In this document: one piece after another, positions 8,609 through 16,598 of the stretch
Layout: each line of letters opens with the position of its first letter
Position numbering within the stretch: position 1 is the stretch's first letter
The notes under the pieces: model-generated
Databases searched by the model: none
What the model saw: only the letters and a program-made list of their open reading frames with translations
Told to the model about the DNA's origin: nothing
Position numbers and translations under genes: made by a program
Origin: Candidatus Protochlamydia phocaeensis
GTDB taxonomy: Bacteria > Chlamydiota > Chlamydiia > Chlamydiales > Parachlamydiaceae
Direction of reading: 5' to 3'
Assembly (NCBI RefSeq): GCF_001545115.1
Contig: NZ_FCNU01000002.1
Span: forward strand, 141,819-205,818
DNA length: 64,000 nt

Positions 8609-9739
8609 ATGCAAGGATGGAACTGGCTCGCCTGGCTTTACTGGAACCCACCTCGAGAAGCTTTTACGGTCCCTTTCATTGACCGTCCCGTTGTTTGGTA
8701 TGGCATTCTCTTTGTGACCGGCTTTATCCTCGGTTATTTCATCATCAATCCCATTCTTGCCCGTTTTCTTCGCCAATCTAAGCATATTTCAGAAATCGAC
8801 GTCATCAGCTGGCCCTTGCTTCTCAATCATCTGTGCTCCTCTTCTTCAAATACGCTTATTCGACGGCTCATGCAGCAGCTTCCTTCCCAAGCTTGCCGGC
8901 AATTAGAGCAATCGGATTCAGCACCTGCAGACAACACGCTTAAAGCCGCCATTTTGCAAAGCATCAATCAGGTTTTGCAAGATGAGCAAATTCAACGAGA
9001 AGATCTAGAGCAGGCATTGCCCGGCGCCCTTGCAACGGCAAAACAAACGAGCTACTTCTTAGCCGATCGTCTGTGCTGGTTCATTGTGACAGGCACATTG
9101 GTAGGCGCCCGTTTGGGAGCTGTATTTTTTTATGATTGGCCCTATTTCAAAGAGCATCCCTTGGAAATTATCCAAGTCTGGCGAGGCGGACTGGCCAGCC
9201 ATGGAGGCGTGGCAGGCGTCATGCTCTCCCTTTATTTGTATATTCTCTATATCCGTCGCTGGGTTCCAAGCCTGACTTTCTTGAAATTGCTGGATTTTGT
9301 CGCCATTCCAAGCGCGTTGGCAGCCTGCTTTATCCGCTTGGGGAATTTTATGAACCAAGAAATTTTAGGCACTCCCACCACACTTCCCTGGGCAGTCGTA
9401 TTTGGCCACCCGGCAGACGGCAGCCTACCGACCCCGCGCCATCCCGTTCAAATTTATGAAGCTCTCGTCTATTTGGCGACTTTTTTCCTGCTATATGGAT
9501 TATGGAAGAAAAAAGGCGATCAATTAGGGACCGGCTTTTTCGTCGGTTCGCTCTTTGTGCTGATTTTTAGCAGCCGATTTATCCTAGAATTTTGGAAGTC
9601 TACTCAAGAATCCATTATTCAACAATCGACTTTACAAATGGGCCAATGGCTCAGTATTCCTTTTGTCATCGGCGGCCTTGCCCTTATTTTATGGAGCCGC
9701 AGAAAAAGCGCATTTTGCCCTCATTCTTCGCATTCATAA
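8609..9739 (+). CDS. lgt: Prolipoprotein diacylglyceryl transferase
   Basis: Moves diacylglycerol from phosphatidylglycerol to the lipobox cysteine of prelipoproteins in the inner membrane. 376 residues from ATG 8609, chosen because the longer frame starts inside the tRNA; AAGGG lies upstream. Family landmarks: an N-terminal segment with RPVVWYGILFVTGF, the signature HGGVAGVM, RLGNFMNQEILGTPT and HPVQIYEALVY. A charged insertion of about 100 residues (about 55-150) between the first two membrane segments makes it longer than the roughly 270-residue enterobacterial enzyme. The yidC-dnaA-lgt neighbourhood is also found in Chlamydia trachomatis (CT250-CT252). Confidence 0.94.
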   Translation: MQGWNWLAWLYWNPPREAFTVPFIDRPVVWYGILFVTGFILGYFIINPILARFLRQSKHISEIDVISWPLLLNHLCSSSSNTLIRRLMQQLPSQACRQLEQSDSAPADNTLKAAILQSINQVLQDEQIQREDLEQALPGALATAKQTSYFLADRLCWFIVTGTLVGARLGAVFFYDWPYFKEHPLEIIQVWRGGLASHGGVAGVMLSLYLYILYIRRWVPSLTFLKLLDFVAIPSALAACFIRLGNFMNQEILGTPTTLPWAVVFGHPADGSLPTPRHPVQIYEALVYLATFFLLYGLWKKKGDQLGTGFFVGSLFVLIFSSRFILEFWKSTQESIIQQSTLQMGQWLSIPFVIGGLALILWSRRKSAFCPHSSHS

Positions 9740-9853
9740 GAATCGGCTTATTTATAAAATGGGCCGTCTCTTATTGAGCCTTTCTAAAAGGGGGCTATTA
9801 AAGCCTATCTCTAGCAAACAAGCATTTTTATTATTTCTCATACTTAATCCAGC

Positions 9854-11311
9854 ATGAACTTGAACACAAATTTTCTCTCTTTTAGGCAGCTTCCTCCCCT
9901 GTCGAATTTTTTACCCCTTTCCCCTCAACAATCCGCCCGCAAACGGCCTTATGCGGAATTTTCAAAGCAAGATGAACTTGTCCCAGAAATTTCAGCTCGC
10001 CTACTTTTATCAAATCCGCAAGAGACACACAGGCCGGCCAAACGGATTTGCTTGCCCATTAGCTTTAATCAAATAAAGGATGTCTTCCATTTCATCTTAG
10101 CCTTTAGCGGAACGTCTCAAGAGACGATTTTGCGTCTAAGTAAACAAGATGGGCATCCCCTCAATCAGGCTGCTTTCTATCAAATTTTTGAGGAATTAGA
10201 GAAGAGGCAAGACCAAAGTACGCTTTTAAGCGCCTTCATTCAACAAGCCAGAGAGTCCTATCCTGACAGGGTAAATGGAAACAAAATAGCGTTAGATTGG
10301 GCTGCCAGAGTTAATTTCATTGTTCAACGCATTGCTGCAGAAGCCAAAAAAATAGGGGGCGGACTAGAAAAATTAAAGGAAACGCGAGTTAAATACGATC
10401 ATTGCATTTACGCGCCTGACAGATTGCTTGTGATGTGCGAATGGATTGAAACAAGAAAGAATCAAGATCTAGTCACCTTCTTCAAAGCGATTCCCCTAGC
10501 GGACAGAGAGGAGTATTTAAATTGTTTGGTGTCTTTAGATCCCGTTCCCCTTACCCAGCAAGCCGATCAAATTAGAAAGTGGATGGAAAAGCATTCTCAC
10601 TTGTTAAACCAAATTCCCCTGCTCGTCCTGTTTAAGTGCGGCCTAACAAGCTTGCCCCCTGAAATTCGCCTCTTCACTCATCTGGTAGAATTGGAAATAT
10701 CTGAGAATCACTTGGCAAGCCTTCCTTCTGAGATCGGCAAATTAACTTTTTTACGGCGCTTTTATGCTGCTGATAATCAGCTCGGCAGCTTGCCTCCTGA
10801 AATAAGGGGCTTAACTCTTTTGCAAGAATGCGATGTGTCTAATAACCAATTAATGCGCTTGCCTGCTGAAATGGCCGGACTGGCCTGTTTAGAAGAATTG
10901 AATATTTACGGTAATCAACTAACAAGCCTACCCTTTGAAATAGGCAGGCTAACGCTTCTGAAACAATTATATGCTTCCGATAATCAACTAAAGGCCATTC
11001 CATCGGAAATAGGCGGTTTAGCGCATTTGGAAGAGCTTGATATCGCCAATAATTTAATCACCCGTTTACCTTCTGAAATTAGCCAACTCGCTCTTTTGAG
11101 AACGCTAAACGTTTCTCATAATCCCCTCGAGAATTTACCTTCGACAATTACCCAACTTCTTCGCTTAGAAGAACTCCATGTCTCTCACACCAAACTGACA
11201 AGCCTATCTGAAGAAATCAGTAAAATGAAGACGCTTCAAAAAATTTATCTGTCTAATGGCCCGGCATTATCGTCTCTCCCCTTAATTTTATTTTTAAAAG
11301 TCCTTGTTTAA
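9854..11311 (+). CDS. Leucine-rich-repeat protein, candidate effector
   Basis: 485 residues. The N-terminal half (1-250) has a basic stretch KRPYAEFSKQDE near 30-45, no recognised domain and no signal peptide. The C-terminal half (about 255-475) holds roughly ten 23-residue LRRs of the kind LTSLPPEIGxLTxLxxLxxxxNQ. Such LRRs form a curved protein-binding surface. In amoeba-associated chlamydiae LRR proteins are common and often thought to be secreted into the host; secretion is not shown here. Unlike the LRR gene at 25221 it ends with the repeats and has no catalytic tail. The start has only a weak ribosome-binding site. Confidence 0.75.
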   Translation: MNLNTNFLSFRQLPPLSNFLPLSPQQSARKRPYAEFSKQDELVPEISARLLLSNPQETHRPAKRICLPISFNQIKDVFHFILAFSGTSQETILRLSKQDGHPLNQAAFYQIFEELEKRQDQSTLLSAFIQQARESYPDRVNGNKIALDWAARVNFIVQRIAAEAKKIGGGLEKLKETRVKYDHCIYAPDRLLVMCEWIETRKNQDLVTFFKAIPLADREEYLNCLVSLDPVPLTQQADQIRKWMEKHSHLLNQIPLLVLFKCGLTSLPPEIRLFTHLVELEISENHLASLPSEIGKLTFLRRFYAADNQLGSLPPEIRGLTLLQECDVSNNQLMRLPAEMAGLACLEELNIYGNQLTSLPFEIGRLTLLKQLYASDNQLKAIPSEIGGLAHLEELDIANNLITRLPSEISQLALLRTLNVSHNPLENLPSTITQLLRLEELHVSHTKLTSLSEEISKMKTLQKIYLSNGPALSSLPLILFLKVLV

Positions 11312-11350
11312 GGGATTAAAACCTTCGAAAACAGGCAGGTAGATTCCATA

Positions 11351-11379
11351 GGCTATATCAATGAGATATTGATTTAGCC
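11351..11379. terminator. Hairpin downstream of the LRR gene
   Basis: GGCTATATCAAT (11351-11362) pairs with ATTGATTTAGCC (11368-11379), 12 base pairs with one mismatch and a 5-base loop. No T run follows. It may terminate or stabilise the LRR transcript. Confidence 0.4.
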
Positions 11380-11452
11380 ATCTAATTTATTGCAGTCCTT
11401 AAAATTAAATATTATTTTACAAATTTACAAATTAATTTTATTTAATTACAGT

Positions 11453-11483
11453 TTGTCACCTTCTCTTTAGCTTATGTTATAAT
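11453..11483 (+). promoter_or_regulatory. Candidate extended -10 promoter
   Basis: TTGTCA (11453-11458) and TATAAT (11478-11483) with TG one base upstream of the -10 (TGTTATAAT). The 19-base spacing is long, but the extended -10 compensates. It is followed after about 33 bases by the start at 11517. The same TGTTATAAT occurs upstream of the type III operon at 51984. Confidence 0.5.
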
Positions 11484-11516
11484 TAAACTTATCTAAAATT
11501 AAATATAGAGGTGTTT

Positions 11517-12332
11517 ATGCAACCTTCCGTTAATCTATCTGGCCCTTCTTGTCTACCTTATCTTTCAGCACCTATTGCTGTACCATCTAAAAGCATCCTC
11601 CAAAGAACACGTCCAAAAGATCGGAAGATCGAAAATATTAGACATGCAAAAATTGCCCATCCTTTTAGCTTAGCGGCAGAGAAACCAATCCGCTTTTCCT
11701 CAACGATTCCTCTTGGAAAGAGAGTAGAGCTTATTCTTAACCACCATTTAAGCGAGCGTAAAAATTTGACAGATACGCTCATTAAAGTTGGCGTTAAGAG
11801 AAATGAATTACAGATGATCCACGCTAATTTCAAAGAATTTAAAAGAAAATTATTGGAATTGCACAAAAAATTAGAGGATGCCCTTGCTACTGAAGACTTT
11901 TCATCTGCCTCACCTTTTTTTCCGGTCTTTGGTTATCCTTCGTTAGAAACTTTTTATTCTCAGGCACAACATATTTATAAATATGTCGATAAAATGGTAA
12001 AGAATCCGCGGGATTTAGCTATAACGATCTTACAGCTGATAGAGAGCCATGAACGATTAGAAAAAAAATTGGAGCAAAGACTTCTCAATTTAGAAAAGCA
12101 AATTGTTTATAAAAAAGGAGAGATATCTTACCTTCTTTCCATAGAAGAAATCCAAGATCTATTAACAGAAGTTAAGCTTTACAATCAAAAAATGCGCAAA
12201 ATAGAACCAGAATCTATACCTGTCGGCCGCTCTTCTCCTTTATCGATTGAACAATCAGAAGAAGCGAAAACCATGCATACCCTTCTTGATATGATGACGT
12301 CTATCAATTTGCAATCAACACAAGAGCAATAA
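11517..12332 (+). CDS. Hypothetical coiled-coil protein
   Basis: 271 residues from ATG 11517, preferred to the GTG at 11511 because GAGG lies five bases upstream of the ATG and overlaps that GTG. The N-terminal 60 residues are basic and Pro/Ser-rich. The middle and C-terminal parts (about 65-225) are charged and predicted helical, with heptad-like Leu/Ile spacing (LLNLEKQIVYKKGEISYLL region). No signal peptide or membrane segment. It sits in the accessory stretch between the LRR protein and the tandem paralogues. Possibly a secreted effector; unproven. Confidence 0.6.
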   Translation: MQPSVNLSGPSCLPYLSAPIAVPSKSILQRTRPKDRKIENIRHAKIAHPFSLAAEKPIRFSSTIPLGKRVELILNHHLSERKNLTDTLIKVGVKRNELQMIHANFKEFKRKLLELHKKLEDALATEDFSSASPFFPVFGYPSLETFYSQAQHIYKYVDKMVKNPRDLAITILQLIESHERLEKKLEQRLLNLEKQIVYKKGEISYLLSIEEIQDLLTEVKLYNQKMRKIEPESIPVGRSSPLSIEQSEEAKTMHTLLDMMTSINLQSTQEQ

Positions 12333-12344
12333 AAAGCCTTTTAA

Positions 12345-12370
12345 AGGCCCTTCCTATCAATGAAGGGCCT
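12345..12370 (+). terminator. Hairpin terminator candidate
   Basis: AGGCCCTTC (12345-12353) pairs with GAAGGGCCT (12362-12370) across an 8-base loop, 13 bases after the stop of the coiled-coil gene. The following CTCTATCC is only partly T-rich. Confidence 0.6.
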
Positions 12371-12539
12371 CTCTATCCCTCATACCTGTTTTTACATCTG
12401 TTTGCTTGTTAAGCGTTAGTATTCCCAAGAAATATTCTCTGAATTAACTTAAACTAAAAAGACAAATATATTATCTTATCTATTTCTCAACGAGCCATTT
12501 TATAATAGATTATTACCGAATAATCAACTATCTACAGTC

Positions 12540-12577
12540 AAAATTATTTTCGAATCTAGGCTATAAAATTGGCGACA
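12540..12577 (-). repeat. Core intergenic repeat copy 3
   Basis: Read on the minus strand it contains ATAGCCTAGATTCGAAAATA, close to the core motif seen at 1883, 42125 and 46641. It lies in a 340-base AT-rich gap with no gene. A TATAAT at 12501 could serve the downstream gene, but its -35 is weak. Confidence 0.6.
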
Positions 12578-12672
12578 GCTTCTAATAGAAAAAATTGCCT
12601 ATTCGCAATAGATCAATCTTTTAAAGGTGAAGATATTTATTCAAATCAAATAAATGACAAAAGTATTAAATG

Positions 12673-13890
12673 ATGGGCGCTATTTTAAATTTATTCTTTT
12701 CTTTCCGTTTAGCTATTTCTCCTCATTCGGAGATTCCGTGTCGTTCCCAATCAGAAAACCAAGCTGATACGTTCATTCGCTCTCTTTCTTCTCGTATTTT
12801 TTCTAATTTCTCTTCCTCTCCCTCTTCTAGGCCTTTCATGCCTTTTCAAGTCATTCGCCATCTAGCATCGAATCATACTCCCTTATTTTATAAGATCGCT
12901 CTGAATAGAATCTATGATCAAAAGGATGCTTTCGATCGCACTCCGGACAAACTCACCACCTCCTGCGTTAATAGTGCTGCTGTTTTAGCTCTTGTTTTCT
13001 TGGGAGAACGGAAGGCAAAACAGCTTATGAATCTTTTAAACCGCAATGTAGCTGATTGCATATTTTTTTCCCTGCCTAATAACAGTCAATGGACTTTTCG
13101 CATCTCTAATCTCTTTTACAGCGCTATTGTGCATCAGATAAATCAGCTAAAGGATGAAGAGCAGAAACAAAAAGAACAAGAATACACCCATCATAACATG
13201 CAAGATTTTGCAGATTATATTCGTCCGATCGTCACCCCCATTTTAGAGAAAAATCATTCTGGCGAGATCATTGCCGATCTTAAAAGCTACCTAGCGAATT
13301 GTGATTACGATTTTAATATTAAAACGATAGATTCCCTGCGTGAAGAAATAAGAGAAAATTGTCTAAAGGTAAGCACAGAAAAATCTTTTATTTATTGCAT
13401 CGGCATTAAAGAGGGCTTAGGCTTTGATCATGTTTTTATTCTTGAACAATTCGTTTGCCAAAAGACGCACCGCCTCCTTTTTAGGCTCTATCAATCGTGG
13501 ATTCTGCAGGCCACATTAATGGAAGAGATGAATAAGCGGCGCTATGGGGATTCCGGAGAGGGGACATGGACGTCAGAGCAGTTATTGGATTTTTTGACTA
13601 ATCTAGAAAAGCTTTACTGCAGAACACAAGAGCCGGTCACCTATCAGGAATGCTACGGCTATAAACGCGAAAAAGATGATTATACCCTTCTAAGATTTAT
13701 CTCCCAAGATAAGAAGGAAAATGTCTTATATGGTAAAAGCTTGCGTTATTGCTCTTCAGAAGTCGATTTAATGCATTTCTGGGAGAATTTTGCTGCCTTT
13801 ATCTATGCAAATGAAGACTTAAGAGCGCAGTTTGAAGCACCAACAGACTTCCCTCTTTTGTCCGCTTCTTACCCTATTTTGATCGGATGA
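12673..13890 (+). CDS. Hypothetical protein, tandem paralogue A, possible cysteine hydrolase fold
   Basis: 405 residues from the second ATG (12673), which lines up with the start of its paralogue at 14002. The two proteins align along their whole length, with strong identity in the N-terminal ILNLF motif, MPFQVIR, the DKLTTSC region, DYDFNIKT, GYK/GYN and LYGKSLRYCS. Both keep a Cys at residue 98 (TTSC), a His near 253 (DHVFILEQF) and a YQSWI segment about 20 residues later. That order (Cys, then a His before a strand, then a polar residue next to Trp) is like papain-fold hydrolases, but I cannot name a family. A Ser-rich N-terminus with no classic signal peptide would fit a type III substrate; inference only. 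Confidence 0.65.
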   Translation: MGAILNLFFSFRLAISPHSEIPCRSQSENQADTFIRSLSSRIFSNFSSSPSSRPFMPFQVIRHLASNHTPLFYKIALNRIYDQKDAFDRTPDKLTTSCVNSAAVLALVFLGERKAKQLMNLLNRNVADCIFFSLPNNSQWTFRISNLFYSAIVHQINQLKDEEQKQKEQEYTHHNMQDFADYIRPIVTPILEKNHSGEIIADLKSYLANCDYDFNIKTIDSLREEIRENCLKVSTEKSFIYCIGIKEGLGFDHVFILEQFVCQKTHRLLFRLYQSWILQATLMEEMNKRRYGDSGEGTWTSEQLLDFLTNLEKLYCRTQEPVTYQECYGYKREKDDYTLLRFISQDKKENVLYGKSLRYCSSEVDLMHFWENFAAFIYANEDLRAQFEAPTDFPLLSASYPILIG

Positions 13891-14001
13891 ACCGCCCCTT
13901 ATCCCATTTTTCTGCATCCCGGCTTTTAATAGGGATAATTATGCGAAAAGATATTGATTAATCTCCAAGCTCAGGTTAAAAAGCGACAAAGGCCTTAAAC
14001 C

Positions 14002-15285
14002 ATGAATTTTATTTTAAATTTATTTTACTCTCCAAGGGTAGCAACTCCACGTCATCCTTCCCCCCCGTCTTCTCCTTCCCAATCAGAAAAGCAATTGGAT
14101 TCTTTCATTCGCGCTCTTTCTTCGCAGATTTTTTCTATTCCTCCTTCCCCTCTTTCCAAACCTCTTATGCCTTTTCAAGTGATTCGATACATCGCTTTGA
14201 ATCATAGTCCATTATTTTATACAGTCGCTTTGAATAAAATTTATGAGCCTAGCTTTCATTTCGATCAAACTCCGGAAAAACTCACGACCTCCTGTATTAA
14301 TAGTACCGCTGCTTTATCCCTTATTTTTTTGGGAGAAAAAAAGGCAAAAAAAATCATGGCGCTTTTAAATTCCGATGTAGAGTACAAAATTGACTTCCTT
14401 CTTCCTGATAAGACTGAATGGACGTTGAGAATCTCCAATCTCTTTCACAGCGCTGTCATTCATCAAATCAATCCATTAAATGATGAAAAAGGACTAAAAA
14501 AGGAACAGTATATCCGTTCTAATCCCCATATGCATAGCTTCATAAAGCATATTCAACCCCTCATCAAACCCATTTTAGAGAAACATAATTCCGAAGAGAT
14601 TATTGCTAATCTTAAAGATTGTTTCGTAAATTGTAATTATGACTTTAATATTAAAACGATGGATTCTCTCCGAAAGGAAATAAAAGAAAATAAAGCAAAA
14701 ATAAGCGGAAAAAAGTCTTTTGTCTATTGCATAGGGATTAAAGAAGATCGCGCTTATGATCACATTTTTATCATCGAACAATTTCTTTGCCCGAAGACGC
14801 ATCACATGCTTTTTAGGCGCTATCAATCTTGGATTATGCAAGCCACATTAATAGAAGAGATCAACAAGCGCAGGAACGGGGAATCAGGGGAAGACGCTTG
14901 GACTGAAGCGCAGCTACTGCATTTTTTGAATAATCTACAGAATCTTTATTGTAGAACAGGAGAGCCAATCACCTATCAAGACTGCTATGGCTATAACCGC
15001 AAACAAGATAATTACACTCTCCTAAAATTAAAAACTCAACATAATGCCGAAGATGTCTTATATGGCAAAAGTTTGCGATATTGCTCTTGCGAAGTTGATT
15101 TAGCCCATTTCTGGGAAAACTTTGCTAACTTTATCTATTCAAACGAGGAATTAAGGTCTCAATTTGATGTAACAACTAGAAATCCTCTAGATTTTTCAAA
15201 AGACGATCTGCAAGCTCATCAAAGCAAGCAAAACCCATTAGATTTATCTCCTTTGTTCGATTTCGCCTCTCTTCTCATCGGATGA
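14002..15285 (+). CDS. Hypothetical protein, tandem paralogue B, possible cysteine hydrolase fold
   Basis: 427 residues, ATG with AAAGG nine bases upstream. Full-length paralogue of the gene at 12673, 111 bases downstream of it on the same strand, so the pair arose by tandem duplication. It keeps Cys98 (TTSCINS), His254 (DHIFIIEQF) and YQSWI. The N-terminus is rich in Pro and Ser. Compared with its partner it has a roughly 25-residue extension near the C-terminus (NPLDFSKDDLQ ... NPLDLSPLF) carrying a short internal duplication of NPLD-S/L. Function unknown. Confidence 0.65.
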   Translation: MNFILNLFYSPRVATPRHPSPPSSPSQSEKQLDSFIRALSSQIFSIPPSPLSKPLMPFQVIRYIALNHSPLFYTVALNKIYEPSFHFDQTPEKLTTSCINSTAALSLIFLGEKKAKKIMALLNSDVEYKIDFLLPDKTEWTLRISNLFHSAVIHQINPLNDEKGLKKEQYIRSNPHMHSFIKHIQPLIKPILEKHNSEEIIANLKDCFVNCNYDFNIKTMDSLRKEIKENKAKISGKKSFVYCIGIKEDRAYDHIFIIEQFLCPKTHHMLFRRYQSWIMQATLIEEINKRRNGESGEDAWTEAQLLHFLNNLQNLYCRTGEPITYQDCYGYNRKQDNYTLLKLKTQHNAEDVLYGKSLRYCSCEVDLAHFWENFANFIYSNEELRSQFDVTTRNPLDFSKDDLQAHQSKQNPLDLSPLFDFASLLIG

Positions 15286-15336
15286 AACAGCGCCTAATGC
15301 GTTTCTCTTCAGACACGGATTTTAATCGATTGCATT

Positions 15337-15390
15337 AAAGGAACAGTCCATAAAGGACTTTTACAAAGAAGCAAGGGACTGCTCTTTTTC
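15337..15390 (+). terminator. Terminator-like nested hairpins after paralogue B
   Basis: The inner hairpin is AGTCC-ATAAA-GGACT followed by TTTTA. An outer pairing of AAAGGAACAGTCC with GGACTGCTCTTT is followed by further T and C. Either could stop transcription about 60 bases after the stop codon. Confidence 0.55.
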
Positions 15391-15545
15391 TTTCATTAAA
15401 TAGGAGGCTCTTTCTCTTACTCCAGAGCGAGGAATAATAAAAAACTCTTGATTTTATAATAAAATTAAACGATAATTTATCACAATTAAACTATTCAAAA
15501 TGAATTCTTTAAGAAACTATTATTGATTGTTAGGAGTTAAGGTTC

Positions 15546-15812
15546 ATGGCTAAATTAATTTTTGATCATAATGAAGAAGAAGTCGAATTACCAGATGATT
15601 CTCCCATTGCTGAAGCGTGCGAAGAAGCTGGTGTTCCATTTGCCTGTACGGAAGGTGTATGCGGCACATGCGTCATTGAAGTAAAAGAGGGAAAAGAGAA
15701 CTTATCTGCTCCGACAAAAGAAGAAGAAGATTTCCTTGGCGAAGGCACTTGCCATGAGCGTTTGGCCTGTCAATGCCGTATTAAGAAAGGGAACGTACGC
15801 GTTTCTTTTTAA
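15546..15812 (+). CDS. fdx: [2Fe-2S] ferredoxin
   Basis: 88 residues. Small soluble electron carrier. Cluster ligands: C34, C39, C42 in ACTEGVCGTC (plant-type C-x4-C-x2-C), and C75 in RLACQC. Very acidic, as usual for the family. The start follows GTTAGGAG, about six bases upstream of ATG. It is 57 bases ahead of the A-type Fe-S carrier fusion gene, so the two probably form an Fe-S operon. Chlamydia trachomatis has a comparable ferredoxin close to its sucAB genes (CT059), which fits the position here. Confidence 0.93.
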   Translation: MAKLIFDHNEEEVELPDDSPIAEACEEAGVPFACTEGVCGTCVIEVKEGKENLSAPTKEEEDFLGEGTCHERLACQCRIKKGNVRVSF

Positions 15813-15869
15813 TGAATCTTATCTTAAACTGAATTCCATCAGCCTAAAATTTTACTAGAGGAAAGCATT

Positions 15870-16598
15870 ATGTCTTGTTGTTCACGTCCAAAAAAAGAAG
15901 AAGAGCATTCTCATTCTCATTCACACTCTTCTTGCTGCGGCTCTCATAGCCACAAAGACCATTCGCATGAGCATTCTCATTCTCATTCTCATTCACATGG
16001 CGATTCTTGCTGTTCGGCTCCAAAAAAATCTAACGAGTCAGCAAAAAAAATTAGCCGTCAAATGACCATCGAAGAAATTTTGGGCATGTTCCCTTACAAA
16101 GCTCAGAAGCTTTCTCAAGAAATCACCAATGCAGGCCTGCACTGCGTCGGCTGCCATGCTGCTGTATGGGAAACGCTGGAAGGTGGAATGCTTAGCCACG
16201 GCAAAACTGAAGAGCAAATCGATGAGCTCGTCCGCCGTTTGAATGTTTTATTGGAAGAGCCGATCGATCAATCTTCTATCTGCATTACGTCAAGAGGCGC
16301 TGCCAAGTTTTTAGAAATTCTAAATGACGAAGGCAAGCAAGGCTGGGGCATGCGTTTTGCCGAAGAAATGGCTGGATGCAATGGATTTGAATATGTCCTG
16401 GATTTCTCTGAGAAAGCCGAGGCAGATGATCAAGTATTTGTATCCAATGGCATTGAAATCCATGTCAAGAAAGCGATGGTTCCCCGCCTACTTGGATCTG
16501 AAATCGATTTCGTTGACGGTCTTCGCGGATCCGGCTTCAAAATTTCAAATCCAAATGTCCGCTCTTCTTGCGGCTGCGGAAGCTCCCATAACTATTAA
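15870..16598 (+). CDS. His/Cys-rich, DUF1858 and A-type (IscA/HesB) Fe-S carrier fusion
   Basis: 242 residues in three parts. Residues 1-50: a metal-binding-like tail with 13 His (mostly HSHSHS) and six Cys in pairs. Residues 65-125: a DUF1858-type domain (MTIEEILGMFPYKAQKL ... CVGC, Cys92 and Cys95). Residues 137-240: an A-type iron-sulfur carrier domain with the three conserved cysteines C170 (GCNGFEY), C234 and C236 (CGCG). A-type proteins hand Fe-S clusters or iron to apo-proteins. GAGGAAA precedes the start. It overlaps the convergent lpdA gene by four bases at the stop codons. The His-rich tail suggests nickel, zinc or iron binding; inference. Confidence 0.85.
   Translation: MSCCSRPKKEEEHSHSHSHSSCCGSHSHKDHSHEHSHSHSHSHGDSCCSAPKKSNESAKKISRQMTIEEILGMFPYKAQKLSQEITNAGLHCVGCHAAVWETLEGGMLSHGKTEEQIDELVRRLNVLLEEPIDQSSICITSRGAAKFLEILNDEGKQGWGMRFAEEMAGCNGFEYVLDFSEKAEADDQVFVSNGIEIHVKKAMVPRLLGSEIDFVDGLRGSGFKISNPNVRSSCGCGSSHNY

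Noticed and set aside
9854..11311. Second NEL ubiquitin ligase
   Set aside because: The protein ends with the LRR block; no Cys-x-Asp-Arg domain follows, so it is only an LRR protein.
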